A stretch of DNA of 64,000 nucleotides from Glaciecola sp041380235 (lineage in GTDB: Bacteria; Pseudomonadota; Gammaproteobacteria; Enterobacterales; Alteromonadaceae), in the NCBI RefSeq assembly GCF_041380235.1, contig NZ_JBGIYY010000003.1, positions 124,001 to 188,000 on the forward strand. The letters run 5' to 3'. Below the pieces are notes generated by a model, which was given only the letters and a program-made list of their open reading frames with translations, was not told where the DNA came from and did no database searches. Every line of letters begins with the position of its first letter. Within the stretch, counting starts at the first letter, position 1. A program made the translations under genes and the position numbers. This document shows positions 18,509 to 28,045 of this stretch, piece after piece.

Positions 18509-18979
18509 TCAATCTGGGCGGGACCAATCTACGGGTAAGTCACGCATATGCTTGCTCTTTGAAGCGTAAACTAGCCCTACCGTCGCCAATAGTATTGCCA
18601 GACCGTGAGCTAGTGAAAATTGAAAATCTATGCGCCACAAAATACTCATCTGAACAGCAATATCGGCAAGTAAGGCTATCGCAAATACAGCGGGAATTAT
18701 GCTAAATAGTCTTTGTTTTTTACTTAGCCATATTTTACTGCGCTGACTGAACAAGGCCAAAATCAACATAGCGGGCACAGCGGGCAGCAATGACCAATAA
18801 AAATCCCACTTATTCGGGAAAAACAAACTCATCATCCGGCTGCTGTCCTCCCTAAACGATAGCGAAATTACCAGTAACAAAAAGCCTCTGCATAAAAATA
18901 ACAAAAAAATATAAAGCATTAAGGGCGGTTTTAAGCGCCCTGCTTCGTCATAATGATGTAATGGAAATTTAAGCGGCAC
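18509..18979 (-). CDS. DUF2919 (YfeZ-like) membrane protein
   Basis: The 156-residue protein has about four transmembrane helices. The N-terminus PLKFPLHHYDEAGRLKPP followed by a first helix with a LYIFLLFLCRGFLLLVISL pattern is characteristic of the YfeZ/DUF2919 family, whose function is unknown. It converges with the preceding small gene (29-bp gap) and lies 74 bp after the start of the methyltransferase-like gene's end, on the same strand, so it may be read together with neither. Confidence 0.7.
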   Translation of the reverse strand: MPLKFPLHHYDEAGRLKPPLMLYIFLLFLCRGFLLLVISLSFREDSSRMMSLFFPNKWDFYWSLLPAVPAMLILALFSQRSKIWLSKKQRLFSIIPAVFAIALLADIAVQMSILWRIDFQFSLAHGLAILLATVGLVYASKSKHMRDLPVDWSRPD

Positions 18980-19053
18980 GGCAAACTGTTCTTTGTAAAC
19001 TAAGTAAAAACGTGTTCAGCATATCGAAAATACACAAATCTTTGCTCTGAAAC

Positions 19054-19950
19054 TCAATGAAGTTCAATCACTGCGCCTTTTTTCTTAAATAGCAGCGTCA
19101 TTCTGTCGCTTTCACCCACCGCAGCCATTTCTGCACGTTTTTGTGGGTCATCAGCGCTACCGTTAAAGCTCGGCGGCAAACGCCATACAGTATCATCCGC
19201 CGTTGGTTTGTCTTTCGCGTTGCTGTTCACTTCACTTTGCGCCACTAACTCAAAACCGGCATTCTCAAATGCGGCAATCACTGCACTTTGTTTCAGATAA
19301 CCAGCATTACCTTTTGCCCATTCATTATCAGCATCTTCTGGTGCCCTATGCTGCACAACGCCAACCATTCCGTCTTCTTTGAGCAGTTCACGAGATAGAT
19401 TTAGCGCCTCAGTCATAGTGCCTGCTTCTGACTCGAAGCGTGCCAAATTATGCAAAGCTCTTACAAACAATACCCTATCAAGCGTGCCGTTTAACTCTGC
19501 TGGAGCGGTTGAGAAGGTAAAACCTGCGCTGGGAATACCGTTATCAGTGAAACCTTCAACCAAGCCCACAAAGGCTTGAGTTCGTGCAGACATCTGCTCG
19601 ATACGCTCGGGAGTAAAAAAACCAAAGAGAGGCCACATGCTATCATTATAGTTGATACCATACAGCGCGCCCTCTGCGCCTAAATAATTCGCTAATATTT
19701 CAGAATACCAACCACCCCCGGGTAGGCCTTCAGCTACTTTCATTCCCGGCTCAACGTGAAAAAACGATAGCGTCTGCACTGGACGGCGACTAGCATCTCT
19801 GGCACGCTTTTCAGCATCTCGGTCTAGTACCACTGACGCTAAGGCCTCATTGCCATCATGAGAGTAAACGCTAGAGCTAAAACCCGCTGTAGCCATTACT
19901 GCAAAAAGCGCAATAGGTAAAAATTGTTTGATGTTAATAACTAGCTTCAT
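19054..19950 (-). CDS. Methyltransferase-like protein with an N-terminal signal peptide
   Basis: Residues 1-30 form a typical Sec signal peptide (KLVINIKQFLPIALFAVMATAGFSS...YS-HDG). The mature 268 residues resemble a class I SAM-dependent methyltransferase: a motif-I-like VAEGLPGGGWYSEILANYLG, then an acidic strand region (ALYGINYN) and motif-IV-like DRVLFVRALHNLARF. Such exported methyltransferase-like proteins occur in Proteobacteria but have no established function, and SAM is not normally available in the periplasm. It is divergent from rimO. The assignment to the fold is fairly sure; activity is not. Confidence 0.75.
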   Translation of the reverse strand: MKLVINIKQFLPIALFAVMATAGFSSSVYSHDGNEALASVVLDRDAEKRARDASRRPVQTLSFFHVEPGMKVAEGLPGGGWYSEILANYLGAEGALYGINYNDSMWPLFGFFTPERIEQMSARTQAFVGLVEGFTDNGIPSAGFTFSTAPAELNGTLDRVLFVRALHNLARFESEAGTMTEALNLSRELLKEDGMVGVVQHRAPEDADNEWAKGNAGYLKQSAVIAAFENAGFELVAQSEVNSNAKDKPTADDTVWRLPPSFNGSADDPQKRAEMAAVGESDRMTLLFKKKGAVIELH

Positions 19951-20270
19951 GGTAGCAATTTCCTGATTTCTTTAGGGGCTTTGTCCAGCAACGTTACCGC
20001 AATAAAGTCAGCAAACAAGCTGGAGGGTGATGTTGCGTAAAAGGCGAACATATGACAAGACCGAATCATACGCAATAAAGTTTCGCTTAACATGTTTTAT
20101 TTCAAATGGGTAAGGCAAGACATATGTAGACAATGGTCTTTGGTGAGATAGGACGCTATCGGTCTTCTGCAAACTAAACTTTTGTTAAATGAGCCTAAGC
20201 AAAAGTCTACACGGGCCAATGAAATACGATATAATCTGCACCAATTAAGAAACAACTGGATTTATAAACC
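19951..20270. promoter_or_regulatory. Divergent intergenic region upstream of rimO
   Basis: No gene is visible in these 320 bp. Towards rimO there is a promoter-like pair (see separate entry). Nothing else stands out apart from modest AT-richness. Confidence 0.6.
20206..20235 (+). promoter_or_regulatory. Candidate sigma-70 promoter of rimO
   Basis: A perfect -10 TATAAT at 20230-20235 is preceded, after 18 bp, by TCTACA at 20206-20211 (4 of 6 to TTGACA). This places transcription start about 30 nt before the rimO ATG. Confidence 0.5.
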
Positions 20271-21701
20271 ATGACCGTAAAGCAGTTCACGCCTGCTTCG
20301 AGTGCCGCAATTAAGCAATCGACCACCTTAGAAACACCCATTAGAGTGCTAACCGAGCAGACACAACTAAACAACGAGCAAGGCGCTAAAATTGGCTTTG
20401 TGTCTTTGGGCTGCCCTAAAAACTTAGTAGATTCTGAGCGTATTTTGACCCAGCTAAGAACTGAGGGTTATGACGTTGTACCAACCTATCACGATGCTGA
20501 ACTCGTAATTGTTAACACCTGTGGCTTTATTGACTCAGCAGTCCAAGAATCCTTAGACACCATCGGTGAGGCCCTTGCTGAGAACGGTAAAGTCATTGTT
20601 ACTGGCTGTTTGGGGGTCAGAGAAGACGAAATTCGTCAGGTGCATCCAAATGTACTATCCATTACCGGCCCGCATGCCTATGAATCGGTGGTTCAGCAAG
20701 TTCACGAGCACTTGCCAAAACCGGTATATAATCCGTTTTTACATTTGGTGCCCGATCACGGCATTAAGCTAACTCCAAAACACTTTGCATATTTAAAGAT
20801 TTCTGAAGGTTGTAATCATCGCTGCACATTTTGCATAATTCCATCCATGCGGGGCGACTTGGTCAGCCGTCCAGTTGGGGATGTTCTAAATGAAGCAAAA
20901 CGTTTGAAAGCGGCGGGGGTTAATGAGCTTTTAGTGATATCACAGGATACCAGCGCTTATGGTGTGGACGTCAAATATAAAACTGACTTTTGGGATGGCA
21001 TGCCGGTTAAGACTCACATGCAGCAGCTTTGTGAACAACTTGGCAAAATGGATATTTGGGTTCGCCTACACTATGTGTATCCATACCCGCATGTAGACGA
21101 CCTTATTCCACTGATGGCTGAAGGGAAAATTCTGCCGTATTTAGATATTCCGTTTCAGCATGCTAACAAACGTATCCTGCGCTTAATGAAACGTCCGGGT
21201 AGCGCTGAGCGCACCGTAGAGCGCATCAAAAAATGGCGCGAAATGTGCCCAGATTTAGTAATCCGCTCGACCTTTATCGTTGGCTTTCCAGGTGAAACCG
21301 AAGAAGAGTTTGAAGAGCTATTAAGCTTTTTACGAGAGGCAGAACTTGATCGCGTTGGCTGTTTTAAATATTCGCCAGTAGTGGGAGCTAAGGCAAACAC
21401 CCTTCCCGATCACGTTAGCGAAGAAGTAAAAGAAATACGTCTTAAACGCTTTATGGATGTGCAGTCTGAGATTAGCTACAAACGCCTGCAGGCCAAAATT
21501 GGCAATGAGTATAAAGTTATTGTCGATAGCGTAGACAGCGAGGGTGCCGTCGCCAGAAGTTTTGGTGAAGCGCCTGAAATCGACGGTGTGATTCATTTGA
21601 ACGATGTACATGATGTACAGGTTGGTCAGCGCTTATGGGTTGAGATTATTCACACCGACCAACACGATATGTGGGCTGTCGTATCAGATCAACAAGACTG
21701 A
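20271..21701 (+). CDS. rimO: Ribosomal protein S12 methylthiotransferase
   Basis: Radical SAM enzyme that adds a methylthio group to an aspartate of ribosomal protein S12. The 476-residue protein carries the MTTase N-terminal domain with cluster cysteines C48, C84 and C113 (SLGCPKN, NTCGF, TGCLG), the radical-SAM motif CNHRCTFC (C181, C185, C188), and a C-terminal TRAM domain. The sequence is close to E. coli RimO (441), but about 35 extra N-terminal residues precede the conserved IGFVSLGCPKN; no internal Met offers a shorter start. Its last 13 bases overlap the end of kdsB on the other strand. Confidence 0.96.
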   Translation: MTVKQFTPASSAAIKQSTTLETPIRVLTEQTQLNNEQGAKIGFVSLGCPKNLVDSERILTQLRTEGYDVVPTYHDAELVIVNTCGFIDSAVQESLDTIGEALAENGKVIVTGCLGVREDEIRQVHPNVLSITGPHAYESVVQQVHEHLPKPVYNPFLHLVPDHGIKLTPKHFAYLKISEGCNHRCTFCIIPSMRGDLVSRPVGDVLNEAKRLKAAGVNELLVISQDTSAYGVDVKYKTDFWDGMPVKTHMQQLCEQLGKMDIWVRLHYVYPYPHVDDLIPLMAEGKILPYLDIPFQHANKRILRLMKRPGSAERTVERIKKWREMCPDLVIRSTFIVGFPGETEEEFEELLSFLREAELDRVGCFKYSPVVGAKANTLPDHVSEEVKEIRLKRFMDVQSEISYKRLQAKIGNEYKVIVDSVDSEGAVARSFGEAPEIDGVIHLNDVHDVQVGQRLWVEIIHTDQHDMWAVVSDQQD

Positions 21702-22489
21702 TTGAGTCTCGCTAAATCTTCCGGAGTATCGACACCATGTGGCGGTGCTCCGGTCGCTACCTCAATATGTATATCAAACCCATACTCTAACACTCGCAGT
21801 TGCTCCAATGATTCGTAGCGTTCAAGTGTGCTGTCCCCCATTTCGCTGAACGTGGTAACAAAGTTAGCTCGATATCCATAGATACCAATATGACGAAAGT
21901 ATGATGGCGTAGATTGAGTCTTTTGCGTTTCGCTGCTGCTAGGTAAAGTATCTATTTGTAAGCAACCCTGTGCGTTTAGATTCATATGCCCACGAGCAAA
22001 GGGAATAGGCGCTCTTGAAAAGTAGAGAGCTTTGCCGCCTAGGCTTTTGACAACTTTAACAATGTTAGGATTAAGTACATCCTCGGTTTCATCGATAGGG
22101 TAACAAAGCGTAGCCATTGGGTAGTGATGCAGTCTGTTGAGGTTGTCAGCAACTTGTCGGATATTTTCTGGTGGAATAAACGGTTCATCACCCTGCACGT
22201 TCACTACAATTTCATGATCTTTTATTTTCCGTATTGCGATGACTTCAGCAATGCGCGTCGTGCCTGATTGATGATGGGTAGACGTCATACAAACGTCAGC
22301 ACCAAAGCCCTCGGCAACTTGTTTAATTCGGTCATCGTCTGTGGCAATAATCACCGCGCTAGCGCCCGCCTCAATCGCTCTCTCGTGCACATGCTGAAGC
22401 ATTGGTTTATCACCAATCAGCGCTAAAGGTTTACCCTCAAAGCGAGTCGAAGCAAAACGCGCTGGGATCACCACCGTAAAATCAGTCAT
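21689..22489 (-). CDS. kdsB: 3-deoxy-manno-octulosonate cytidylyltransferase
   Basis: Activates Kdo as CMP-Kdo for lipid A core assembly in the cytoplasm. The 266-residue protein opens with the nucleotide-binding VVIPARFASTRFEGKPL and contains VVNVQGDEPFIPPENI and IGIYGYR, all typical. It is slightly longer than E. coli KdsB (248), with a short insert around residues 170-185. The ATG overlaps the stop of ycaR by 8 bases. It is last in the msbA-lpxK-ycaR-kdsB operon, an arrangement shared with E. coli. Confidence 0.96.
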   Translation of the reverse strand: MTDFTVVIPARFASTRFEGKPLALIGDKPMLQHVHERAIEAGASAVIIATDDDRIKQVAEGFGADVCMTSTHHQSGTTRIAEVIAIRKIKDHEIVVNVQGDEPFIPPENIRQVADNLNRLHHYPMATLCYPIDETEDVLNPNIVKVVKSLGGKALYFSRAPIPFARGHMNLNAQGCLQIDTLPSSSETQKTQSTPSYFRHIGIYGYRANFVTTFSEMGDSTLERYESLEQLRVLEYGFDIHIEVATGAPPHGVDTPEDLARLNQSC

Positions 22490-22724
22490 GCTGTTTTACC
22501 TGCTCTAACTCCTCTAGACTAAGTACCCTAGCCTCACTCTCAAGCAAAACTGGTATCCCTTCATCGATAGGGTATTCTAGCCGATCGAACCTACATACAA
22601 GCACCTGTTTGGCTGCTTTCTCAGCATCACCATCGGCTGTTTCGTGAGGCACTTCGTGCAGGACTAATTTTCCTTTGCATGCAGGGCAAGCAACAATATC
22701 CAGTAACTTTTTATTAAACGTCAT
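22482..22724 (-). CDS. ycaR: YcaR/Trm112-family zinc-ribbon-like small protein
   Basis: The 80-residue protein starts LLDIVACPACKGKLVL and ends with DEGIPVLLESEARVLSLEE, the YcaR signature. Only the first CPAC pair and a later Cys (VCRFDRLEYP) are present. Compared with E. coli YcaR (60 residues) it has an insert of about 15 residues (ETADGDAEKAAKQV) between the strands. Its function in bacteria is uncertain; it is consistently placed between lpxK and kdsB. It sits 6 bp after lpxK and overlaps kdsB. Confidence 0.88.
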   Translation of the reverse strand: MTFNKKLLDIVACPACKGKLVLHEVPHETADGDAEKAAKQVLVCRFDRLEYPIDEGIPVLLESEARVLSLEELEQVKQHD

Positions 22725-22730
22725 GTTTAC

Positions 22731-23777
22731 TCACTTTGTTGTGAAATTCTTAAGTTCAAAATACGTGCTCAGTGATTGCTGTAAATCACGATAAAAACCA
22801 TCAGGCAGACGAGCCTCGACTTGCAAATACCAATAATTTTCCAAGGCAAATTCTTTACATTTCACTGCGTCTTTTTCGGTCATCAATACGATGTCTGCAT
22901 TTGGCACGTCTTCGTAGACTATGGCATGGTGATCTGGCATCGCTTTAGTGTCACTCAAGGCTAAATTGAAGTCACCTAAAGTATCAAAAAAACGCTTAGG
23001 ATCACCAATACCAGCAATCGCCGCGATACTCTGCGCCTTGGAAAAAAGCACCACACCCGCTTCAAGACTGAGTATTTGGCCATTTTTAACATTCACCCAA
23101 GCCATCGCTTCAAGGCTCATAAGCGCTGTTTGCGCCTGTATGGATGCTAAACAATCATGTTGCTTGGTGTCGGTGCCATTATAAATGAGCCACTGCACCG
23201 AGTTTAAGCGTTTGGCCGATTCGCGCAGCGGTCCCATTGGCATTAAATAGCCGTTGCCAATACCGCGCTTATCCATCACGCAAAGCTCAAAATCTCGGTC
23301 GAGTGCATAGTGCTGCATGCCGTCATCACAAACAATCAATTGAGCGTCGGTATTTTGCTCAATAAACTTTGCCCCTCTGGCGCGCTTGGGATCTATGACT
23401 ACCGGCACGTTTGCACGATTGCGAATTAAGGCTGGCTCATCACCCACTTGCAGTGGATCACTATTAAGGGCAAGTAAATGCGGAAATTGCTGCTGCTGCG
23501 CACCGTAACCGCGTGATAGCACAGCGCACTTTATACCCTGCTGGCCAAAATAAGTGAGCAACGCCAGCACCACTGGTGTTTTGCCATTGCCGCCTACCGA
23601 AATATTACCCACCACAATCACCGGTAGCTTACTTTTATATCGCTCCAAAATTTTGCAGCGATACAAGGCAGCCCTTGTTCGGCTAATTAGCCAAAACAAT
23701 AAGCTTAAGGGTGCCAAGAGATAAATCCATATCGGCTGCTGACTGCGCTTTGCATACCAAGCCTGATGAAGCCTCAT
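22731..23777 (-). CDS. lpxK: Tetraacyldisaccharide 4'-kinase
   Basis: Phosphorylates the 4' position of the lipid A disaccharide to form lipid IVA at the inner membrane. The 348-residue protein has an N-terminal hydrophobic helix (about 18-38), the P-loop GNISVGGNGKTPVV, and CDDGMQHYALDRDFELCVMD with the catalytic DDG(M/F)Q region. It lies 6 bp after msbA and 6 bp before ycaR, so it is surely in the msbA operon. Confidence 0.96.
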   Translation of the reverse strand: MRLHQAWYAKRSQQPIWIYLLAPLSLLFWLISRTRAALYRCKILERYKSKLPVIVVGNISVGGNGKTPVVLALLTYFGQQGIKCAVLSRGYGAQQQQFPHLLALNSDPLQVGDEPALIRNRANVPVVIDPKRARGAKFIEQNTDAQLIVCDDGMQHYALDRDFELCVMDKRGIGNGYLMPMGPLRESAKRLNSVQWLIYNGTDTKQHDCLASIQAQTALMSLEAMAWVNVKNGQILSLEAGVVLFSKAQSIAAIAGIGDPKRFFDTLGDFNLALSDTKAMPDHHAIVYEDVPNADIVLMTEKDAVKCKEFALENYWYLQVEARLPDGFYRDLQQSLSTYFELKNFTTK

Positions 23778-23783
23778 GATATG

Positions 23784-25547
23784 CTACCCAGAAAACTGCA
23801 TTTTATGTAGCTGAGCATACATCCCTTTAGCCGCGAGCAAATCTAGATGGGAGCCTGACTCAATCACCTCCCCATCTTCCACCACTAAAATCATATCCGC
23901 CGATTCGATGGTTGATAGACGATGCGCCACCACAATACTGGTGCGCGACTTTTGCAGCTCATCTAGAGCCGTTTGAATAAATTTTTCTGATTCGGTATCA
24001 AGCGCCGAGGTGGCTTCATCCAAAATCAAAATGGGCGCATCCGCCAAAATAGCCCGCGCAATAGCAATGCGCTGCCGCTGACCTCCTGAGAGCATCAGCC
24101 CGTTTTCGCCAATTAAGGTATCAAAGCCCTCTGACTGCTTACTCACAAAATCTGTTACGTGAGCAATTTCGGCGGCGCGTAAAATATCCTCTCGACTCAC
24201 TTCATCTTGTTTTCCGTATGCGATATTGTTAGCAATTGTGTCATTAAATAAGGTAACTTGCTGCGACACTAGCGCGAACTGATTGCGTAAACTGCGCAGT
24301 TTGATGGTTTGAATGTCATTGCCATCTAGGGTGATCTTACCGGTACTAGGGCGATAAAACCGGGTAAGTAAATTCGATAAAGTTGACTTACCGCTGCCCG
24401 AACGCCCTACAAGCGCGATGGTCTGGCCGGGTTTCACTTCAAAGCTAACGTGTTTTATAGCCGGGTCTTTTTTAGTAGGGTAAGTAAAGCTGACGTCATG
24501 AAAAGTTAGTTGACCGCTTGCTCTGCTAATCTCAACGGTACCGGTATCCTCTTCATCCTGCTGATCGAGGATCTCAAAGATACTCGCACAAGCCGCCATA
24601 CCTTTTTGAAATTCGGTATTTACCGTTGTGAGCTGCTTTAAAGGCTTTAGCAGCATCACCATGCATACAACAACGTTGATAAATATTCCGGCGGTGAGTT
24701 GCTCTACCATAGCAGGCGTACTGGCAACAAAGAGCACCACAGCCAACGCAATTGAGGCAATCACCTGAATACTCGACACACTCAATATTTGCGATGTAAC
24801 CAGCTTCATGGTCTGCTGTCGATTTTGATTATTTCGCACATCGAAGCGTTTTGATTCCAAAGCCTGGCCGTCATGCATGAGCACCACTTTATGGCCTTTC
24901 ACCGCTTGCTCGATAGACGAGGTCAAAGAGCCCATAGCTTGCTGTATTGCCTTACTGACTGTTCTAAACCGTTTGCTAACGAAGGTAACGATGACTGCAA
25001 CAACCGGTCCAATCAGCAAAAAGATAAGCGATAGTTGCCACGAATAGTAAAACATCGCGCCCAGCAAACCAATAACTAGGGCGCCTTCGCGTATCAAGGT
25101 TAAAAAAGCCTTCCCTGCTGCGTTTCTTACCTGTTCGGTGTCAAAGATGATTTTAGAGATGAGCGTGCCGCTGCTGTTATGATCATGAAATTCAATTGGC
25201 AGATGAATATATTTGTCAAACAGTTGCTGGCGCAGAGTCATGACAATTTTTGTGCCCACATACTCGAGGGTATAGGTGCCCATGAAGTTGAATACACCGC
25301 GCAACACAAACAGCGGCACGATAAAATATGCAGCAAGTTTGAGGTAGCCGTAATTGCCATTATTTAAGCTGTCATCAATAAGCGGTTGCAACTGCATAAG
25401 CACGTATGTGTCGATGGCTGAGTAGCCAACCATGCCCAAAATGGCAATCAAGAAAAGACCTTTGTAGTCTTTTAGGTAGCTCAGAAAACGCCGGATAATA
25501 GAGTTGCTTACTGGCTTTTTCACAATCTTTGGTGCCGAACGTTTCAT
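23784..25547 (-). CDS. msbA: Lipid A/phospholipid flippase ABC transporter
   Basis: Homodimeric exporter that flips lipid A-core across the inner membrane. The 587-residue half transporter has six transmembrane helices in residues about 25-310 and an ATPase domain with Walker A GRSGSGKS (381-388), signature LSGGQ (486-490) and Walker B ILILDE (506-511). It is first of the msbA-lpxK-ycaR-kdsB operon and follows comEC on the same strand after a 126-bp gap, the gene order also seen in E. coli (ycaI-msbA-lpxK). Confidence 0.96.
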   Translation of the reverse strand: MKRSAPKIVKKPVSNSIIRRFLSYLKDYKGLFLIAILGMVGYSAIDTYVLMQLQPLIDDSLNNGNYGYLKLAAYFIVPLFVLRGVFNFMGTYTLEYVGTKIVMTLRQQLFDKYIHLPIEFHDHNSSGTLISKIIFDTEQVRNAAGKAFLTLIREGALVIGLLGAMFYYSWQLSLIFLLIGPVVAVIVTFVSKRFRTVSKAIQQAMGSLTSSIEQAVKGHKVVLMHDGQALESKRFDVRNNQNRQQTMKLVTSQILSVSSIQVIASIALAVVLFVASTPAMVEQLTAGIFINVVVCMVMLLKPLKQLTTVNTEFQKGMAACASIFEILDQQDEEDTGTVEISRASGQLTFHDVSFTYPTKKDPAIKHVSFEVKPGQTIALVGRSGSGKSTLSNLLTRFYRPSTGKITLDGNDIQTIKLRSLRNQFALVSQQVTLFNDTIANNIAYGKQDEVSREDILRAAEIAHVTDFVSKQSEGFDTLIGENGLMLSGGQRQRIAIARAILADAPILILDEATSALDTESEKFIQTALDELQKSRTSIVVAHRLSTIESADMILVVEDGEVIESGSHLDLLAAKGMYAQLHKMQFSG

Positions 25548-25673
25548 TCATTCCCTTACTATACTGATATTTCACTGCACATGAGTAACGCGCTGGAGCT
25601 ATTCTGACAGTCTCATTGCTATCGCTTTATGTTATGTGCCGTCAGAAGTATACCCGAAGGCCATCCCATAAGG

Positions 25674-28034
25674 CTAATTTGGTGCTTTAAAGTACCAGCG
25701 ATTGTAACCATGTTCTCGATAGGTTTGCACCTTTGTTTTATTTGGCGCAAAAACAAACTCAACCGCGCCCTGTTTACCCGTATGGAAAATTTGGCTATCT
25801 AAACGCTGATATCTTTGCACTACCTCATCATGAGGAAAGCCCCACCGATTCGGATGCCCCGCAGAAAATACCACGTAACGAGGCGACACCGCAGTAACAA
25901 AATCATCGGTAGACGACGTTCGGCTGCCGTGATGAGGCGCAATTAAAATATCAGATTTAAGGCTTCCACTCTCTTTATATATTTTCAGTAAAGCTTGCTC
26001 AGCCTCTCGCTCGATGTCGCCGGCAAATAATATACGAGTGCCATTTATCTCGAGTGTAATGACGCAGCTATGGTTATTTTCCTGCCCATCCTCGGGACTT
26101 AAGGGCCACAGCACTTGCAATTGCATTCCTACCTGTTTGAGCTGTCGCGGATCAAGGGCGTCTGTACTGCACATATTTTGCGGTGACAATACGTGATTGA
26201 TTATTGTTTGACGCCGCAAAGCCGTCATTCCGCCTGCATGATCATTGTCTAAATGGCTGAGAAAAATCAGTTCTAGTGTACTTATTTGGTGATGTTGAAG
26301 TGTGGGTAAAATGACTGCTTCAGCCATAGAAAATCCAGAGGGGAAACTTGCTCCGGTATCAAACAGCCACGCAAGCTCTTTCATTTGCGCATTTTTGAAG
26401 CGAAGTAAAGCCGATGAACCCTGACCGACATCAAATATGACAAGAGTAGGATGTAAAAAAGGATGCGTTTGTGAACGCACTATTAATACACACATACAAA
26501 ATACGATTAGACGTTTTTTGTAGCGCCAAAATGGCAGCAAACAAAGTATCAAGGCCACCACCATAATACTTAATGACAATGACCCTAGATAAAAGCGCTC
26601 TATTGCAAAGGCATCTGAGGTCTCAACCGTTTGGCGCATAATCAAAAGCGTTAGCTCCATCGCGTCGTCTGCAAGCTTAAAAATCAAGGTATAAAAAGAA
26701 CAAGGTAAGCCCATGATCATTGAAAACGTGCCAAGAAGACAAAGTGGTACCAGCACAAAACTCACCCAAGGCACAAGCAATAGATTAGCAAACAATGCAA
26801 ACACTGGAAGTTGCCCAAATACATATAGAGTAAGCGGCATAGTGATTACGCATAACCATATTTGTAAATAAACTGTGTACTTTACCTTTTTCCAAAATGT
26901 CAGACTTGAGCTGGGCATGAATCGCCAAACAAATAACCAAATACTCAGCACGGCAATAAAGCTAAACCAGAAGCTCACGCCTAAAATAGAAAAAGGAAAT
27001 AAGATAAAAAAGCTGGTAATTAAATACAGTAACACCGCCGGCAAGCGCCAATGCGAGCCGGTGATAAGCAAGTAAGTCCAAAATAGTAAAGCTAAAATTG
27101 CTCTAAGTACGGGGATCTCAAAGCCAGCTAAATATGCGTACACCAAGCATAAGACTGCAGCAACAGCCGCACTGGCTTTGCCAATTTGATATTGACGAAA
27201 CCCCAGCAAGGCTGAGCTTATCGCCAATGGCTTTGACACAAAAAATAAGCAATAGCCAAATACAATCCCTACATGCAATCCTGAAATCGCGAATAAGTGC
27301 GCCGTGCCACTTTTTTGCAAAAGCTCCCAGTCTTGATCACTTAACTCTCCTCGGTACCCAAAACTGAGAGCTTGTAACCAACTGCTGTGGGGGAGCTCTA
27401 TTTTCCGCATAGCATCAATGCTTTGCTGCCTGAAACTGAGCTGTTCGTCTAAGACTTGATTGCTATTGCTATCTATAACATAACCGGTTGCTACAATATT
27501 TTTGCTGGCTAGCCAAGTCTGATAGTGAAAGGTATGAGGATTAGCCAGACCTGAGGGAGCTTTTAAGTTAACCAGTAATCTAAAGCTCTGTCCCTGCTTT
27601 GGTAAATAATCAGATCGATACCAACTGAGCCTTACTTGCGGCGAATGGCGTAAATGCTGCTTACCTAGTTTATTTATCTGAATATTAAAACGGATAGCTT
27701 GATGTACAAAAGTAGCATTTTCATCTTGAGTTTTGGCAGTTTCTGCAGGGCTTATCGAAGTGACACGCCCTTCAATGAGAACATTTTGATTAAGTATATT
27801 GCTGTTGAGTTGCCAAGCGGTATACCAATAGCCCATACTCGATGCCCAGACAAAACCCAGTAATGCACCGCTCAAACTTGCCGATAACGAAAAATAGATA
27901 CACAAAAAGGCAAGTACACTGGCAATAATTATCAGTGAAACGTGAGGCAATATAGGCCATAATGCACTGCTTACAAATATTAAGGAAAACGCTAGGAGCG
28001 CTTTGTCTGTTGATATCAATACAAGCCCCGACAC
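25674..28034 (-). CDS. comEC: ComEC/Rec2-family DNA-uptake channel
   Basis: Inner-membrane channel proposed to carry transforming DNA into the cytoplasm. The 786-residue protein has N-terminal helices and an OB-like region (about 70-200), the competence domain with SGTAHLFAISGLHVGIVFGY (about 240), many helices, and a C-terminal metallo-beta-lactamase-like domain (IFDVGQGSSALL, LFDTGAS, FLSHLDNDHAGGM, LIAPHHGSRTSS). The annotated start is a GTG only 11 bp from the divergent DUF2062 ATG; a slightly later TTG is possible. It is upstream of msbA as in E. coli. No other competence genes are in the window. Confidence 0.9.
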   Translation of the reverse strand: MSGLVLISTDKALLAFSLIFVSSALWPILPHVSLIIIASVLAFLCIYFSLSASLSGALLGFVWASSMGYWYTAWQLNSNILNQNVLIEGRVTSISPAETAKTQDENATFVHQAIRFNIQINKLGKQHLRHSPQVRLSWYRSDYLPKQGQSFRLLVNLKAPSGLANPHTFHYQTWLASKNIVATGYVIDSNSNQVLDEQLSFRQQSIDAMRKIELPHSSWLQALSFGYRGELSDQDWELLQKSGTAHLFAISGLHVGIVFGYCLFFVSKPLAISSALLGFRQYQIGKASAAVAAVLCLVYAYLAGFEIPVLRAILALLFWTYLLITGSHWRLPAVLLYLITSFFILFPFSILGVSFWFSFIAVLSIWLFVWRFMPSSSLTFWKKVKYTVYLQIWLCVITMPLTLYVFGQLPVFALFANLLLVPWVSFVLVPLCLLGTFSMIMGLPCSFYTLIFKLADDAMELTLLIMRQTVETSDAFAIERFYLGSLSLSIMVVALILCLLPFWRYKKRLIVFCMCVLIVRSQTHPFLHPTLVIFDVGQGSSALLRFKNAQMKELAWLFDTGASFPSGFSMAEAVILPTLQHHQISTLELIFLSHLDNDHAGGMTALRRQTIINHVLSPQNMCSTDALDPRQLKQVGMQLQVLWPLSPEDGQENNHSCVITLEINGTRILFAGDIEREAEQALLKIYKESGSLKSDILIAPHHGSRTSSTDDFVTAVSPRYVVFSAGHPNRWGFPHDEVVQRYQRLDSQIFHTGKQGAVEFVFAPNKTKVQTYREHGYNRWYFKAPN

Positions 28035-28045
28035 TTTAGACTATT

